The notes: a model not told the origin generated them from the sequence alone. Positions 51,710-62,048 are shown, numbered from the stretch's first letter. The stretch: 64,000 bases of DNA from an uncultured bacterium (GCA_934636825.1 CAKUBG010000013.1:6158-70157), one strand, 5' to 3'. A program made the numbers and translations.

Positions 51710-53305
51710 CTAAACTTTGCCATGCATCCATTTCTTAAGCAGAGGAGTCAGCATCAGCACCAAGATACCGGAGCCGATAGAAGAGCAAATGAGGAAGAAC
51801 CACATGTTAATTTGGTAGGCATGTAAGGTCGCTTCCAAAATGCCGGCAAAGTAGTTGGCTGCTGCTGAGGAGAGGAACCAGAAGCCCATCATAATGGACA
51901 TCAAGCGATGAGGTGAAAGCTTCGATACCATAGATAAGCCTACAGGAGAGAGGCAGAGTTCACCCATGGTGTGCAAGAAGTAAACGCTGACCAGCCACAT
52001 TGGGCTTACCTTAGTACCATCTGCGGCTAAGCTGCTGCCCATAAACATTACGATAAAGCCTAAGCCCAAAATAATCATGCCCAGACCGATTTTGGCCGGT
52101 ATGGAAATTGCATATTTAGAATTATCCCACTTATACCACATCATTGAGAAGAGCGGAGCAAAAGTGCAAATAATGAAGGGGTTGATAGACTGGAACCAAG
52201 AGGCGGGGATAGTAAATACTTTGCCTAAGCAATTTACTACGCGTTGAGTTTGTTCTTCAGCAAACAAGGTGAGCGTACCGCCGGCTTGCTCGAATCCTAA
52301 CCAGAAGAAAGCTACAAACATAGTGATAATAACGATTACGCACAATCTGTGTATCTCTTCGATAGTGAGTTTGGAAGCGTTCTCTTCTTTTTGTTCTTTG
52401 GAATCATCGGTATGCTGATGAGTAAACAAGTAACTGATACCTACAGTTACTAAGATGCCAATACCGACAGCTACAGGTAAAGGAGAAGAAGTGAGGCTAA
52501 AAGATTCTGTCTTAGTGAAAGACCAAAGAGCGCAAGCTGCGGCAGTAATACCGATAATACCTAAAATCCAATACACTACTTCGAAATAGTCTTTGGTATG
52601 AAGGTGAGCATCTTCAATGGGCCCTTTAAATTCAGGAGGCATGCCGGCGCCGTTGAAGCGACTTTGGCCTAAGTTGAAAATAATTTGGCCGATAATCATA
52701 CCTATACCGGCAGCGATGAAGCCCCAAGACCAACCGAACGTTTGGCCTAAGCTTCCACAAATGAGCGGTGAGAAGAAGGCACCTAAATTGATGCCCATAT
52801 AGAATATGGTAAAACCGCCATCACGACGAGGGTCGTTCTCTTCGTAGAGACCGCCGACAATATTGGAAATGTTGGGTTTAAAAAAGCCGTTACCTAAAAT
52901 TAAAAGTGTGAGAGCTGGGTAAAGAAAAGTGGGGTGAGAGAGTAACAACTCACCTATAGCCATGGTGCATCCGCCGATAATTACGGCTTTACGAGCTCCC
53001 AAGAAGCGGTCAGAAAGATAGCCGCCGATAAGTGGAGTTAGATAAACTAAACCTGTGTAGATACCATAAAGGGCGAGTGCGTCTTTGCGGTCGTATTGCA
53101 ACTGACTGACCAAATACAATACCAAAATGGCGCGCATGCCATAGTAGCTGAAACGTTCCCAAGCTTCGGCACCGAAGAGCCAATATAAACCTTTGGGCTG
53201 TTGAGAATTTTTTACTTCGGTTTTTGCTGCATTTTCCGTTTCCGCTGACGTTTTAGCCAAGTCGGCGGAGGAAGCAGTCGCCTTTGTTGATTTTTCTTCG
53301 GACAA
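51710..53305 (-). CDS. POT/PTR2-family proton-coupled peptide transporter
   Basis: The protein has the POT signature EAWERFSYYGMRAILVLYL (ExxERFxYYG), GLVYLTPLIGGYLSDRFLG, GNGFFKPNISNIVGGLYEEND and GGFTIFYMGINLGAFFSPL, plus 12 or more membrane helices and a soluble loop of about 40 residues (HQHTDDSKEQKEENASK). It takes up di- and tripeptides with protons. The likely start is TTG at 53305, because AGAGAGGTGG sits at the right distance before it; GTG at 53314 overlaps that ribosome site. The 210 bases upstream on this strand contain CTTGTC/GACAAG inverted repeats but no clear promoter. Confidence 0.92.
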   Translation of the reverse strand: MSEEKSTKATASSADLAKTSAETENAAKTEVKNSQQPKGLYWLFGAEAWERFSYYGMRAILVLYLVSQLQYDRKDALALYGIYTGLVYLTPLIGGYLSDRFLGARKAVIIGGCTMAIGELLLSHPTFLYPALTLLILGNGFFKPNISNIVGGLYEENDPRRDGGFTIFYMGINLGAFFSPLICGSLGQTFGWSWGFIAAGIGMIIGQIIFNLGQSRFNGAGMPPEFKGPIEDAHLHTKDYFEVVYWILGIIGITAAACALWSFTKTESFSLTSSPLPVAVGIGILVTVGISYLFTHQHTDDSKEQKEENASKLTIEEIHRLCVIVIITMFVAFFWLGFEQAGGTLTLFAEEQTQRVVNCLGKVFTIPASWFQSINPFIICTFAPLFSMMWYKWDNSKYAISIPAKIGLGMIILGLGFIVMFMGSSLAADGTKVSPMWLVSVYFLHTMGELCLSPVGLSMVSKLSPHRLMSIMMGFWFLSSAAANYFAGILEATLHAYQINMWFFLICSSIGSGILVLMLTPLLKKWMHGKV

Positions 53306-53524
53306 TAGATCCACCTCTCTGCGTTTTATGATCGATTTTGCAGAGTCCTATCCAATAGTTTTTTTGCGAGCTAACCTATTTTGCAACACTCCGCGTGAAG
53401 GACAGCAAAATTCGCACTTGTCAAGCTGCAAACCTGCCCGACAAGGTTGCCTCGAAGTAGGCTGGCTTTATTGAAAGTATGCGAAATAGAGGATACACCA
53501 TAATTTAACAATTAGTGAAGGCAG

Positions 53525-54364
53525 TTAATCCTGGTCGCGTAAAGCTAATGAGTAAAGATCGGTACGTCGGTGTTTTAATAATGGAAGTTGCTGGCGAACT
53601 TGCTCAATTTGCTTTAAATCTAAATCGACTATTTGTATAGCCTCTTTTTCGTCTAATTCAGCTAAAACTCGTCCCCAAGGATCTACGGCAATAGTGTGTC
53701 CCCAGGAATGATAGGAGGCTGAAAGATCGCGAGCTGGGGCGGTACCTAAAGTAAAAAATTGATTAAATACAGCTTGACTTCTAAAAGTGAGCTCCCAATG
53801 CAAAGGGCCTGTAGTTAAATTGAAAGCGGCTGGTACTAATACTATTTGCGCTCCTTGTAAAGCCATAAGGCGCCCCAACTCTGGAAAGCGGAAATCATAA
53901 CAAATACATAAGCCTATTGGACAAAATTCTGTCACAAATACGGTGATATTTTGACCAGGACTTAAAGTGTCTGATTCTTTGAAAGATTGGCCATTTTTTA
54001 TTTCTATATCAAAAAGGTGAACTTTTCTGTGTTTGGCAATAAGCTCGCCTTGAGGATTAAAAACATAGGCCGTATTGTAAATATTGCCCTTAGCGTCCTT
54101 TTCGGCCATGGAGCCTGCAGCTAGATACAGTTTGTAAGTTTTGGCTAAAGTAGCGCAAGCTGAAAAAATTTGTCCTCCTTCAGGTTCGGCATAAAGAGGA
54201 AAACTTTTACTTTCATAAGGGCAGCAAAACATTTCCGGCAAAGATACAAGATTGACTTGCTGTTTGCTAGCTAGACAACAAATTTCTTTAATTTTGGAGA
54301 GGGCTTTGTCCACTAAAGGGGTGGTTACCATTTGGGCCTGCAAAATGCGAATTTTATTGTACAT
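53525..54364 (-). CDS. Omega-amidase/nitrilase-family carbon-nitrogen hydrolase
   Basis: The 279-residue protein (start ATG 54364) carries the Glu-Lys-Cys triad: LVSLPEMF, AKHRKVHLFD and GLCICYDFRFPEL. VPAAFNLTTGPLHWELTFRSQA and HSWGHTIAVDPWGRVLAELD match the omega-amidase (Nit2/YafV) branch, which hydrolyses alpha-ketoglutaramate or related amides. The open frame extends 34 residues upstream to 54466, but that stretch contains the terminator of the preceding minus-strand gene, so the later start is preferred. Confidence 0.88.
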   Translation of the reverse strand: MYNKIRILQAQMVTTPLVDKALSKIKEICCLASKQQVNLVSLPEMFCCPYESKSFPLYAEPEGGQIFSACATLAKTYKLYLAAGSMAEKDAKGNIYNTAYVFNPQGELIAKHRKVHLFDIEIKNGQSFKESDTLSPGQNITVFVTEFCPIGLCICYDFRFPELGRLMALQGAQIVLVPAAFNLTTGPLHWELTFRSQAVFNQFFTLGTAPARDLSASYHSWGHTIAVDPWGRVLAELDEKEAIQIVDLDLKQIEQVRQQLPLLKHRRTDLYSLALRDQD

Positions 54365-54396
54365 ATTGTTATTGAAGCAAATTTTCACCTCAAAAG

Positions 54397-54432
54397 TAAA
54401 GGCCGACATTTCTTCAAGAAACGCGGCCTTTA
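54397..54432 (-). terminator. Terminator of the first PilX-like gene
   Basis: TAAAGGCCG (54397-54405) and CGGCCTTTA (54424-54432) form a perfect nine-base stem, followed on the minus strand by CTTTTG. Confidence 0.75.
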
Positions 54433-54452
54433 TGTATAGACAATAAAAATGT

Positions 54453-56825
54453 TTAATAGTTGGCAAACATTTTTACTTTAACTTTACGCTGAGCAGCCAT
54501 CTCCAAAAGCTTACTAATGTAGTTGGGATCGAAAGTCATTTCTACACTTTTAGCTTTGTAATAAATGTTGCCCTTACCATCCGATTTGGTAGCTTCACCA
54601 TCTTTTTGTGGATCTTTACCGTAAGCTACCATGGAACCGGTCAAATTTAAGCGACTGTCTTTACCTATATTGACGTTGATATTGCCACAAGCATAAATAA
54701 CGCCGGCAATTTCCTGGTCAGAGTAGTTTATGCCTTTGTAACGTCCTATCAATTCGGTAAGTTGTTCTTTTTTGTAATTTTCGTAATTGGTAGTTTGCTT
54801 ATCGGAAGCAACTAACTTTTCGCTAAGATCAGGATCTTTAACTGTAGCCATGTTGTTGTCTTCATCAGTTGAGTTTTTCTTATCTTTAGCGTCTTTTTGA
54901 GCTTGCTTATAGATTCTCTTTACATCTCTGTAATATTCACAGCTATCTTTGTGCTCTTGGGGATGAGGTATGATTTCTCTGCCGTCATGAAATAAACAAG
55001 CACACCAAGTAACACTGGTGTCCAAATGTTTGTATTGTTTTAAGGCGTCTCCATTGTTGTCAGTATCGTTAAAGCCGTTGATATAGACGTTGCGCAAATA
55101 TTCATTAGCTTTGGTCGTATTGACAAAGCCCCATTCGTTTTCATCAGGGCCGTTGCAACAATAAATCATGTTATTTGTTCGGCAATAATCACAAGGTTCA
55201 CGGAGTTTGACGCTGGTGCCACTTACGGCGTTAGAAGTCGCTTCTGCCAAGGTACCTTCGGTGGGAACTTGAGTAATGGTTTCTTTGTCTTCCGCTAAGC
55301 CAGTGCTGGGATCGACAGTTACGTTGTCGTAAGGTTTTTTTGTGTCTTTATTTTCGGTTGGCAATACTTCTTCCATATGGGCGGTGGTATTGTAAATAGT
55401 CTCTAAATTGACGTCGCCTTTGGCATAGATAGACACGCCTACGCCGGGATCAGATTCCAAAATGCTGGGGCCTTGCATGCTGATATTGCCAGCTGCAGTG
55501 ATGGCGCCATTTCCGATAGTAGCGCCGGAAATCATAACGTTGCCGGTACTGGTTAAAATAGTGGTCTTATTGTCGCCTTTCTTTTCGTTGGCAAAACCTA
55601 CAATAGGGCGTGTACCATATTCATTGATATCAGAGCGTATAAGTATGTCGCCATCTACGTAGGAGTTTTTGTCAAACATAATAGTTAGGTTTTCATTATC
55701 AACAGAAAATTTGCTGTTGCTTTTGTTTATTACTTCGTAACCGGAGTTGGGAAGTGTCGTGCCATAATAGTAGATTTTGTTAGCGTAATGGCGCAATTCA
55801 TTCTGACTGCCGTTACGAACCCAAACATAAGTGCCGGGAGTAATAGGATTGTCATTTTCAGAGGCTTTGGGGACGTCGTTCCAAGTGATAGCTGTAAAGT
55901 TTTTGCCGGAATCGCTTTGCTGGGATTTTATTTGATCGTTATTAGCGCCATCTACATTGAAATGATCACCGTAATAAACGGTAGTGTCGCTGCTTATACC
56001 TAATCCCTGACTTATATTTAAGTCTACGTTGCCCAAAGAACGCATATTGGGGGCACCGCTGCCATCAGAGGCGCGTAAGGCAAATTGAGCTACGTCGGCC
56101 GTGATATTACCAGCAGCACTGACTACGGCGTCAGAATTTAAAGAGCTGGGATCGATAGCGATATAAAGCTCTACTACTTGGCTAGCATAGCTGGATTTGG
56201 AGTTGAGAGGTTTATCTAAAGTTGCTTCTCGCACGGCCGGGCCGCTAAAACCTTCTACAATTAAGTTGCAAGTGGCTTTGGGAATAGTGATAGCTGTTAC
56301 GCCGGTATCCGGCTTGAATACTGTTTTATTTCCTTCGCTGAAACTTTTGCCTCTAACTACGCCATTTTCGTCGGCCGGATAAGCAAAACAAGGGACGCTG
56401 CTGCCTAGATTGTTGGTAGAAATATAAGGAGACTCGATCTTTTGAGTGCTGTTTTTCATGCCGTCAAGACCGCCGTCTCCATCTTCGCAATTAAATTTAA
56501 TGCGGAAAACAGACTTCTTGCCGTTAGTGCTGGTCAAAATGCCCCAAACGTTACCGTCTTCTTCTTTTATTTCTAAATTATCTGTCTTAAGCGTATAGGC
56601 TGTTGTGGGATCGGCTTTCCAAAGTATATTGCTTTGTAGGCGAGTGATGGCATACTGAGCACCAGACTGAGCGGCCATAAGGGCTGTTTCTTTGTCATAG
56701 AAATTGGTAGTAAGTCTTAAACTGCCAAGGTTGGAATATACGACCGAACTTAAGAGCATAATAACCAACACGACTGTGAGCATTGTCGTTATCAGCACTA
56801 TGCCTTTTCTTTGCTTGATAAGCAT
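54453..56825 (-). CDS. Giant PilX-like pilin-family protein 1 (Cys-rich central module)
   Basis: The 790-residue protein starts with a type IV prepilin/PilX-like N-terminus: Lys/Arg-rich leader, then KGIVLITTMLTVVLVIMLLS with Gly before the hydrophobic helix, SNLGSLRLTTNFYDKETALM and AAQSGAQYAITRLQ. The body is beta-rich, with CNLIVEGFSGPAVREATLDK and the GNISMQGPSILESDPGVGVS motif at about residue 455-490. A variable module at about 540-625 holds CDYCRTNNMIYCC and CACLFHDGREIIP ... HKDSC. A conserved end follows: NYENYKKEQLTELIGRYKGI, YSDQEIAGVIYACGNINVNI, LNLTGSMVAYGKDP, closing KVKVKMFANY. Pilins of normal size are about 150 residues. A tip-adhesin or pilus-initiation role is inferred. Confidence 0.75.
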   Translation of the reverse strand: MLIKQRKGIVLITTMLTVVLVIMLLSSVVYSNLGSLRLTTNFYDKETALMAAQSGAQYAITRLQSNILWKADPTTAYTLKTDNLEIKEEDGNVWGILTSTNGKKSVFRIKFNCEDGDGGLDGMKNSTQKIESPYISTNNLGSSVPCFAYPADENGVVRGKSFSEGNKTVFKPDTGVTAITIPKATCNLIVEGFSGPAVREATLDKPLNSKSSYASQVVELYIAIDPSSLNSDAVVSAAGNITADVAQFALRASDGSGAPNMRSLGNVDLNISQGLGISSDTTVYYGDHFNVDGANNDQIKSQQSDSGKNFTAITWNDVPKASENDNPITPGTYVWVRNGSQNELRHYANKIYYYGTTLPNSGYEVINKSNSKFSVDNENLTIMFDKNSYVDGDILIRSDINEYGTRPIVGFANEKKGDNKTTILTSTGNVMISGATIGNGAITAAGNISMQGPSILESDPGVGVSIYAKGDVNLETIYNTTAHMEEVLPTENKDTKKPYDNVTVDPSTGLAEDKETITQVPTEGTLAEATSNAVSGTSVKLREPCDYCRTNNMIYCCNGPDENEWGFVNTTKANEYLRNVYINGFNDTDNNGDALKQYKHLDTSVTWCACLFHDGREIIPHPQEHKDSCEYYRDVKRIYKQAQKDAKDKKNSTDEDNNMATVKDPDLSEKLVASDKQTTNYENYKKEQLTELIGRYKGINYSDQEIAGVIYACGNINVNIGKDSRLNLTGSMVAYGKDPQKDGEATKSDGKGNIYYKAKSVEMTFDPNYISKLLEMAAQRKVKVKMFANY

Positions 56826-56948
56826 GAGCCATCTCCAAAAGTAAAACTTTATATAAAATAAAAAATAACCAAATCCCTAAAAATCGGAAAAATTCCTAAT
56901 CAGCCCTTTTTAGTTGCAGCTAAAAGTTCCTACACAGAATCGCTAAAA

Positions 56949-56989
56949 AAATAATAAAAAAAGCCGCCGTAATGGTGTTTTACGGCGGC
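56949..56989 (-). terminator. Terminator of the second PilX-like gene
   Basis: GCCGCCGTAA (56963-56972) pairs with TTACGGCGGC (56980-56989). On the minus strand it is followed by a long T-rich run. Confidence 0.85.
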
Positions 56990-57005
56990 CTCCTTTATTT
57001 GCTTT

Positions 57006-59402
57006 CTAGTAGTTGGCAAACATTTTTATTTGCAACTTGCGTTTAGCTGAAGCGTTGAGCAACTTATTTAAGTAGTTAGGGTCGAATGCCAGATCGACGC
57101 TTTTGGCATTGTAGTTGATATTTCCGGTATCGGTAGTTTTTGTCGCATCTTGCTCTTTATTGGGTTCGCGTCCGTAAGCAACCATAGCTCCGGTTACGCT
57201 TAAACGGCTATCGGAGCCAATATTGACATTGATATTTTTCCAAGCATAAATAACGCCGGCAATCTCTTGATCGGAGTATTTGATGCTGTCGTAGCGCTTA
57301 ATTAAAGTATCTAATTGTTCACGCTTGTAGTTCTCATAATTGGTCGTTTGCTTAGAGCTATCTACCAATTTATCACTAAGCGTGGGATCGTCAATTGAAG
57401 CCATTTGATCGCTTTTGGTTGGGCTATCGTTTTTATGATCATCGTCATCATCGTCATCGCGACTGTCAGACCAATCTTCCCAATCATCTTCGGCGTCTTC
57501 ATAAACATCTTTTACTGCTTTCATAAAATTGCAGTCGTTTTTGTGACTACCATTATGAAATCCGCAATTACACTCAACGTTTAAATTGATGAATTGTGTC
57601 CTTCCTTTTTTCAGGAAACCGGCTTGATACACTTGAATGAGAAGATCCGGATGATTTGGATTAAATATTCCTTTAGTTTTGCAAAAAGATGTGGGGTGTT
57701 CAGCACAGTGGTCGCATACTTTATGATTACTGTTCTTTTTGTATTTAGTAGCATATTCAGAAGATTTTCTTTCTGCAGCTTTTTCCCGATTTGTATCAGT
57801 GGTGTTGTCACTGTCGCTATTATTATCGTCGCCTACACTTGGGGTAGAAGATATAGTGTCTTTTTCGCTAGCTGCACCAGTAGTGGGATCGATTTTTACA
57901 TTATCGTAAGGGCCACTGCCTTCGGGACGATCGGTAGGTAATTTATCTTCCATACTGGCGCTAGTATTATAGATAGGCTCTATTGTAACATCGCCTTTAG
58001 AATAGATAGAGACACCTACGCCTGGATCTGATTCTAAAAGGCTGGGGCCTTGTATAGTGATATTGCCCTCGGAGGTTATGGCACCACTACCCATAGTAGC
58101 TCCGGAAATAGTAATATTACCCTTGCTTGTTAAAATGGTGGTGCCGCTATCGCCTTTATTTTTGTTGACAAAGCCAACAATTGGCCTCGTTCCATACTCA
58201 TTGATGTTGGAGCGAATGAGCAAATCTCCAGGCACATATACATTTTGATCGAACATGACCGTTAAATTTTTGCTATCGACGGTCATGCCGTTGAATTTAC
58301 CTGTGCTTACAGTTTGGTAGCCGCTATCTGGAAGTGGCTTTCCGTCATAAAAAATAATAGTTGGATAGTGGCGCAACTCTATAGCTTTGGTTGTTGGGTT
58401 TTTTTCCCATACATAAGTTCCGGCTGGCAAATTTGTGTCACTTTTAGTTGCTTTGGGGACATCTGCCCAAGTAATTTTGGCAAAATTCTCTCCTGAATTG
58501 CTCTTTTCGTGTTTTATATTTGTTTCTGTCGCTCCGTTTACCGTAAAGCCGTCATTAAAGAAAACGGTACCACTTCCGGCGTTCACCTGGCCGGTTAAGG
58601 CAACGTGGCCCAAAGAGCGTATATTGGGAGCTTGAGTGCCTTCTGCGCTATTCAATCTGAAAGCACCAGTTTTGGCATTGATATTACCTGAAGCGCTGAT
58701 TGCCGAATCCACATTTAAAGAGCTTGGATCGATAGAAGCATAAATTTCTACGATCTGATGGGCGTAGGAAGATTTTGTGTCGATAGGCTTAGATAAACTG
58801 GCGTCGCGTACGGCTGGGCCGCTAAAGCCTTCGACTATCAGATTGCAAGTGCCCTTGGGAATGGTTACTTGTTTGGCGTCGGAATGAGGCTTAAAAACTT
58901 CTTTGCCATTTTCGGTGACTGTTTTGCCTTGGATAATGCCATTTTTATCGGCCGAATAAGCTATGGAAGGAACGCTGCTAAAAAGGTTGTTGGTAGAAAT
59001 GTAAGGAGACTCGATCTTGTGGGCACTGTCATCCATATTATCGAAACCGCCAGGGCCGTCTTCACAATTGAATTTTATGCGAAAGACCGATTTTTTGCCA
59101 TTGGCGCTTGATAAAATGCCCCAAACATTGCCGTCTTCTTCTTTGACTTCGAAATCGTCGGTTTTAAGTGTATAAACTGTGGAAGGATTGGCTTTCCAGA
59201 GAATGTCGCTTTGTAAGCGAGTTATGGCATACTGGGCTCCTGATTGGGCAGCCATAAGAGCATTTTCTTTGTCGTAAAAATTGGTCGTTAGGCGAAAGCT
59301 GCCTAGATTGGAATAGACGACTGAGCTTAGAAGCATAATAACCAGTACGACTGTGAGCATGGTCGTCACCAGAACTATGCCTTTCTTTTTTCTTTCTAGC
59401 AT
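57006..59402 (-). CDS. Giant PilX-like pilin-family protein 2 (Cys/His-rich module, poly-Asp)
   Basis: The 798-residue protein is the closest copy of the 54453-56825 protein: KGIVLVTTMLTVVLVIMLLS, AAQSGAQYAITRLQSDILWK, CNLIVEGFSGPAVRDASLSK, GNITIQGPSLLESDPGVGVS and an end YSDQEIAGVIYAWKNINVNI ... KLQIKMFANY. Its central module at about 559-622 has CDHCAEHPTSFC and VECNCGFHNGSHKNDCNF, like the first copy but with different loops. It is followed by an acidic tract with seven Asp in a row (RDDDDDDDHKND). The module could bind metal (Zn or Ca). Expression as a separate transcript is likely, given the terminator behind it. Confidence 0.75.
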   Translation of the reverse strand: MLERKKKGIVLVTTMLTVVLVIMLLSSVVYSNLGSFRLTTNFYDKENALMAAQSGAQYAITRLQSDILWKANPSTVYTLKTDDFEVKEEDGNVWGILSSANGKKSVFRIKFNCEDGPGGFDNMDDSAHKIESPYISTNNLFSSVPSIAYSADKNGIIQGKTVTENGKEVFKPHSDAKQVTIPKGTCNLIVEGFSGPAVRDASLSKPIDTKSSYAHQIVEIYASIDPSSLNVDSAISASGNINAKTGAFRLNSAEGTQAPNIRSLGHVALTGQVNAGSGTVFFNDGFTVNGATETNIKHEKSNSGENFAKITWADVPKATKSDTNLPAGTYVWEKNPTTKAIELRHYPTIIFYDGKPLPDSGYQTVSTGKFNGMTVDSKNLTVMFDQNVYVPGDLLIRSNINEYGTRPIVGFVNKNKGDSGTTILTSKGNITISGATMGSGAITSEGNITIQGPSLLESDPGVGVSIYSKGDVTIEPIYNTSASMEDKLPTDRPEGSGPYDNVKIDPTTGAASEKDTISSTPSVGDDNNSDSDNTTDTNREKAAERKSSEYATKYKKNSNHKVCDHCAEHPTSFCKTKGIFNPNHPDLLIQVYQAGFLKKGRTQFINLNVECNCGFHNGSHKNDCNFMKAVKDVYEDAEDDWEDWSDSRDDDDDDDHKNDSPTKSDQMASIDDPTLSDKLVDSSKQTTNYENYKREQLDTLIKRYDSIKYSDQEIAGVIYAWKNINVNIGSDSRLSVTGAMVAYGREPNKEQDATKTTDTGNINYNAKSVDLAFDPNYLNKLLNASAKRKLQIKMFANY
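57434..57460 (-). repeat. GAT/GAC trinucleotide tract (poly-Asp)
   Basis: A run of GAT/GAC codons encodes seven consecutive Asp in PilX-like protein 2. A comparable tract lies at 62518-62544 in the fourth copy. Each sits in the variable central part. Confidence 0.8.
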
Positions 59403-59492
59403 ACTTTCTCTCCAAGTTTAGTCAAAACGCAAGTATATATACTTACTTGGTTGTTTTATAAGACTGATCGCAATACCACAAATTCTTTGACT

Positions 59493-61838
59493 TTAGAAAT
59501 TAGAATACATTGTGTACTTTAATTTTCTTTGAGCATTTGAAGCCATAAAAGCATTCATGTAGTCGGCGTCTAAGGTTAAGCCTATAGTGTTGGCTTCGAT
59601 AGTAATATTGCCATGGTCTTTGTCACCTTTGGGAACACCTTTATCGGGATTTTGACCGTAAGCCACCATAGCTCCGCTAAGATTTAAAGTGCTATTTTGG
59701 CCAATAGCCAGATTGACATTGCCCCAAGCGTAGACCATTCCGGAAATATCCTGATCGGAGTAACGAAGCTTGCCATAGCGAGTAAGCAATTTGTTTAATT
59801 GCTGTTGTTTGTAATCGCGGAAATTGCTGGTGACAACTTCGTTATCGAGGAAGGTTTGAACTTTTTTCACATCGGCTCTGCTATCGACAACGATCTTATC
59901 AGTTGGATTGGAAGTGGCACCGGAAGCTTGATAATAAACTGACCAGTTGCTTGTATCTTGATAGTGGCGTATGGCCGTTTCTATAGGACTTCCGGCAACA
60001 GCTTTGGCGCTCTCTAAAGCTTTTTGTAAAGCTGTTGCTTGGGTAGAGGTGAGAGCCGGTTTCGTTACTGCGGATATCTTTTCCGAATTTGGAGGAGTCG
60101 GCTTGTAGTTAGTATACAAGTAATACTCCAAGTAGGAGCTGGCCTCTTCACTAGTTATAGAAGCAGTGTTGCTATCTTTTTGGGCTTGCAAAAGCAATTC
60201 AGAAGCTCCTGAGGAAAAAGAATCATTGTCAGTATCGTAACCGTAGTAAGCTTGGCGTCCGGCGTTGAAGTCGACGTTTTTGTTTTGATCTTGAACCGCT
60301 TGGGTGGCACTTTCTATAGGAAGAAAGTTGACATCGTTTTTGGCATAAACTGAAACTCCGACTCCGGGATCCGATTCCAGAATGCTTGGGCCTTGTAAAG
60401 AAATGCTTTTTTGTGAAGTAATGGATCCACTGCCTAAAGTGGCGCCTTTAATGGTAATGTCGCCGTCGGCGCTTAAAATAGGATCGCTGTCGGTAGGGGA
60501 GTTCTTGACAAAAGCGACTATGGGGCGAGTAACTTGGCTGCAACTATCGTCATAAATAATAGTCAGTGATTTGCCTTCTTCGACTTTTATATTTTCGCTG
60601 ATAGTTATGGTAGCTTTAGCTTTATCTATTTGGAAAGCTGAGCCATAGCCATGTACTTCTTCGCTTTTATTTTTTCTATTATGGAAACCGTGTTTCTTTC
60701 CGAAGGGATTTTTGTCGTAACGAGTTAGAGTGTAGTTGTTGTCATGCTCATTTTTGCGCCAAATGTAAACTCCGCCTTTTATCGTTGTATATTTTTGCCC
60801 TTCGGAGTCGGCTTTGGTAACGTCGTCCCATTTTATTTGAGCAATGTCGTCAGTATCTTTGTCTGAAGTTTTAATTACGCTGTAATTCGAGCCACTAACT
60901 GCGCCTACTTTAGTTTCGACACCATTTTTATAAAAATTGCCGCTGATTACAGCTTGCCCTTTATCGAAAGAGATATTTTTGTAAGTTAAGCTCAGATCTT
61001 TCAAACTGCGCAAGCGTGGGGCAGCGCTGCCTTGGGCATTTTTAATCGTAATATTGGAAGCTTTAGCTGAAATTTTACCTCCAGCTCCCAGCACAGAATT
61101 TGTGCAAGCAACACTGGGATCGAAAGTTAAATAAACTTCCACGACATTGCTTACGATGTTATTACCCAATCCTTTGGAACAGTCGAAATTTTTTTGCAAC
61201 TCGTTCATTTTGGTTAAATCTAAATCGCGTACGCCAATACCGGAAAAGCCTTCTACAATGAGTGCGCAAGTAGACTTGGGCAGTTCGTAGCTTTGAGCAT
61301 TGCCCGCTGCTTTTATACATTCTCTTTGGTATTCGTCTTTGTATTTTTGGGTACGTAAAACGCCGTTAAGTGGAGCTGTATAAACGGTGCGCATGCCGCG
61401 ACTGTAAAGATTGTTTACAGAAACGTAAGGTGAGCGAATGATATAGTTTTTATCAGATGTGTTGTCCATATTGTCGAAGCCGTCGGGGCCGTCTTCGTAG
61501 TTGAATTTTATGCGAAAGAAAGAGCGACGCCCGTTGGGAGTGATTAACATTCCCCAAACATTACCGCTGTTTTCGACAATTTTGACACCTTTAGCGGCGG
61601 AAGCCAATTGATAGTTTTTGTCATCACCTTGCCAAGCAATATTGTTTTGCAATTTTGTTATGGCATATTCCACGCCTGACTGAGCGGCCATAATAGCTTC
61701 TTCACGGCCGTAAAAATTGGAGGTAAGGCGCATGTTACCGAAGTTGGAGTAAACCACGGAACTGAGCAACATGATAACCAGAACGACCGTCAGCATGGTT
61801 GTGATGAGGACGATACCTTGCTTATACTTATTGCGCAT
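59493..61838 (-). CDS. Giant PilX-like pilin-family protein 3 (no Cys module)
   Basis: The 781-residue protein has the same frame: QGIVLITTMLTVVLVIMLLS, SNFGNMRLTSNFYGREEAIM, AAQSGVEYAITKLQNNIAWQ, CALIVEGFSGIGVRDLDLTK, KSISLQGPSILESDPGVGVS and YSDQDISGMVYAWGNVNLAI, ending KLKYTMYSNF. The central module (about 520-680) has no cysteines; it is Ala/Ser/Thr-rich with a segment YLEYYLYTNYKPTPP and differs fully from copies 1 and 2. It has longer inserts in the first half (NPFGKKHGFHNRKNKSEEVH). A promoter-like pair lies 75 bases upstream. Confidence 0.75.
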   Translation of the reverse strand: MRNKYKQGIVLITTMLTVVLVIMLLSSVVYSNFGNMRLTSNFYGREEAIMAAQSGVEYAITKLQNNIAWQGDDKNYQLASAAKGVKIVENSGNVWGMLITPNGRRSFFRIKFNYEDGPDGFDNMDNTSDKNYIIRSPYVSVNNLYSRGMRTVYTAPLNGVLRTQKYKDEYQRECIKAAGNAQSYELPKSTCALIVEGFSGIGVRDLDLTKMNELQKNFDCSKGLGNNIVSNVVEVYLTFDPSVACTNSVLGAGGKISAKASNITIKNAQGSAAPRLRSLKDLSLTYKNISFDKGQAVISGNFYKNGVETKVGAVSGSNYSVIKTSDKDTDDIAQIKWDDVTKADSEGQKYTTIKGGVYIWRKNEHDNNYTLTRYDKNPFGKKHGFHNRKNKSEEVHGYGSAFQIDKAKATITISENIKVEEGKSLTIIYDDSCSQVTRPIVAFVKNSPTDSDPILSADGDITIKGATLGSGSITSQKSISLQGPSILESDPGVGVSVYAKNDVNFLPIESATQAVQDQNKNVDFNAGRQAYYGYDTDNDSFSSGASELLLQAQKDSNTASITSEEASSYLEYYLYTNYKPTPPNSEKISAVTKPALTSTQATALQKALESAKAVAGSPIETAIRHYQDTSNWSVYYQASGATSNPTDKIVVDSRADVKKVQTFLDNEVVTSNFRDYKQQQLNKLLTRYGKLRYSDQDISGMVYAWGNVNLAIGQNSTLNLSGAMVAYGQNPDKGVPKGDKDHGNITIEANTIGLTLDADYMNAFMASNAQRKLKYTMYSNF

Positions 61839-61912
61839 AAGTTTTTACCTCTCTATTCGGATTGGAATATATGCCTAAGAATATAGGCAAAGTGCAAAAA
61901 CACACCCACTTT

Positions 61913-61941
61913 ATTAAAGGTTCTTTAAGCTAAATATTCAA
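61913..61941 (-). promoter_or_regulatory. Possible promoter for PilX-like protein 3
   Basis: On the minus strand TTGAAT (61941-61936) and TTTAAT (61918-61913) are separated by exactly 17 bases, 75 bases before the ATG and after the terminator of the upstream copy. The region is A/T-rich, so chance matches are possible. Confidence 0.45.
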
Positions 61942-62048
61942 GTTCAAAACATTAATATTTTGTTTTATGGTTGTAACATTTCTTTTTAAGCCATTTAGTG
62001 GGGTAAATAAAAAAATAAAGATTTTTTAGGGACAATGTAAAATCGTAT

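Noticed and set aside
47311..53404. Shared 13-mer GCTGTCCTTCACG in two leader regions (plus strand near 47311, minus strand near 53404)
   Set aside because: Many 13-base matches are expected by chance in 64 kb, and the flanks do not match.
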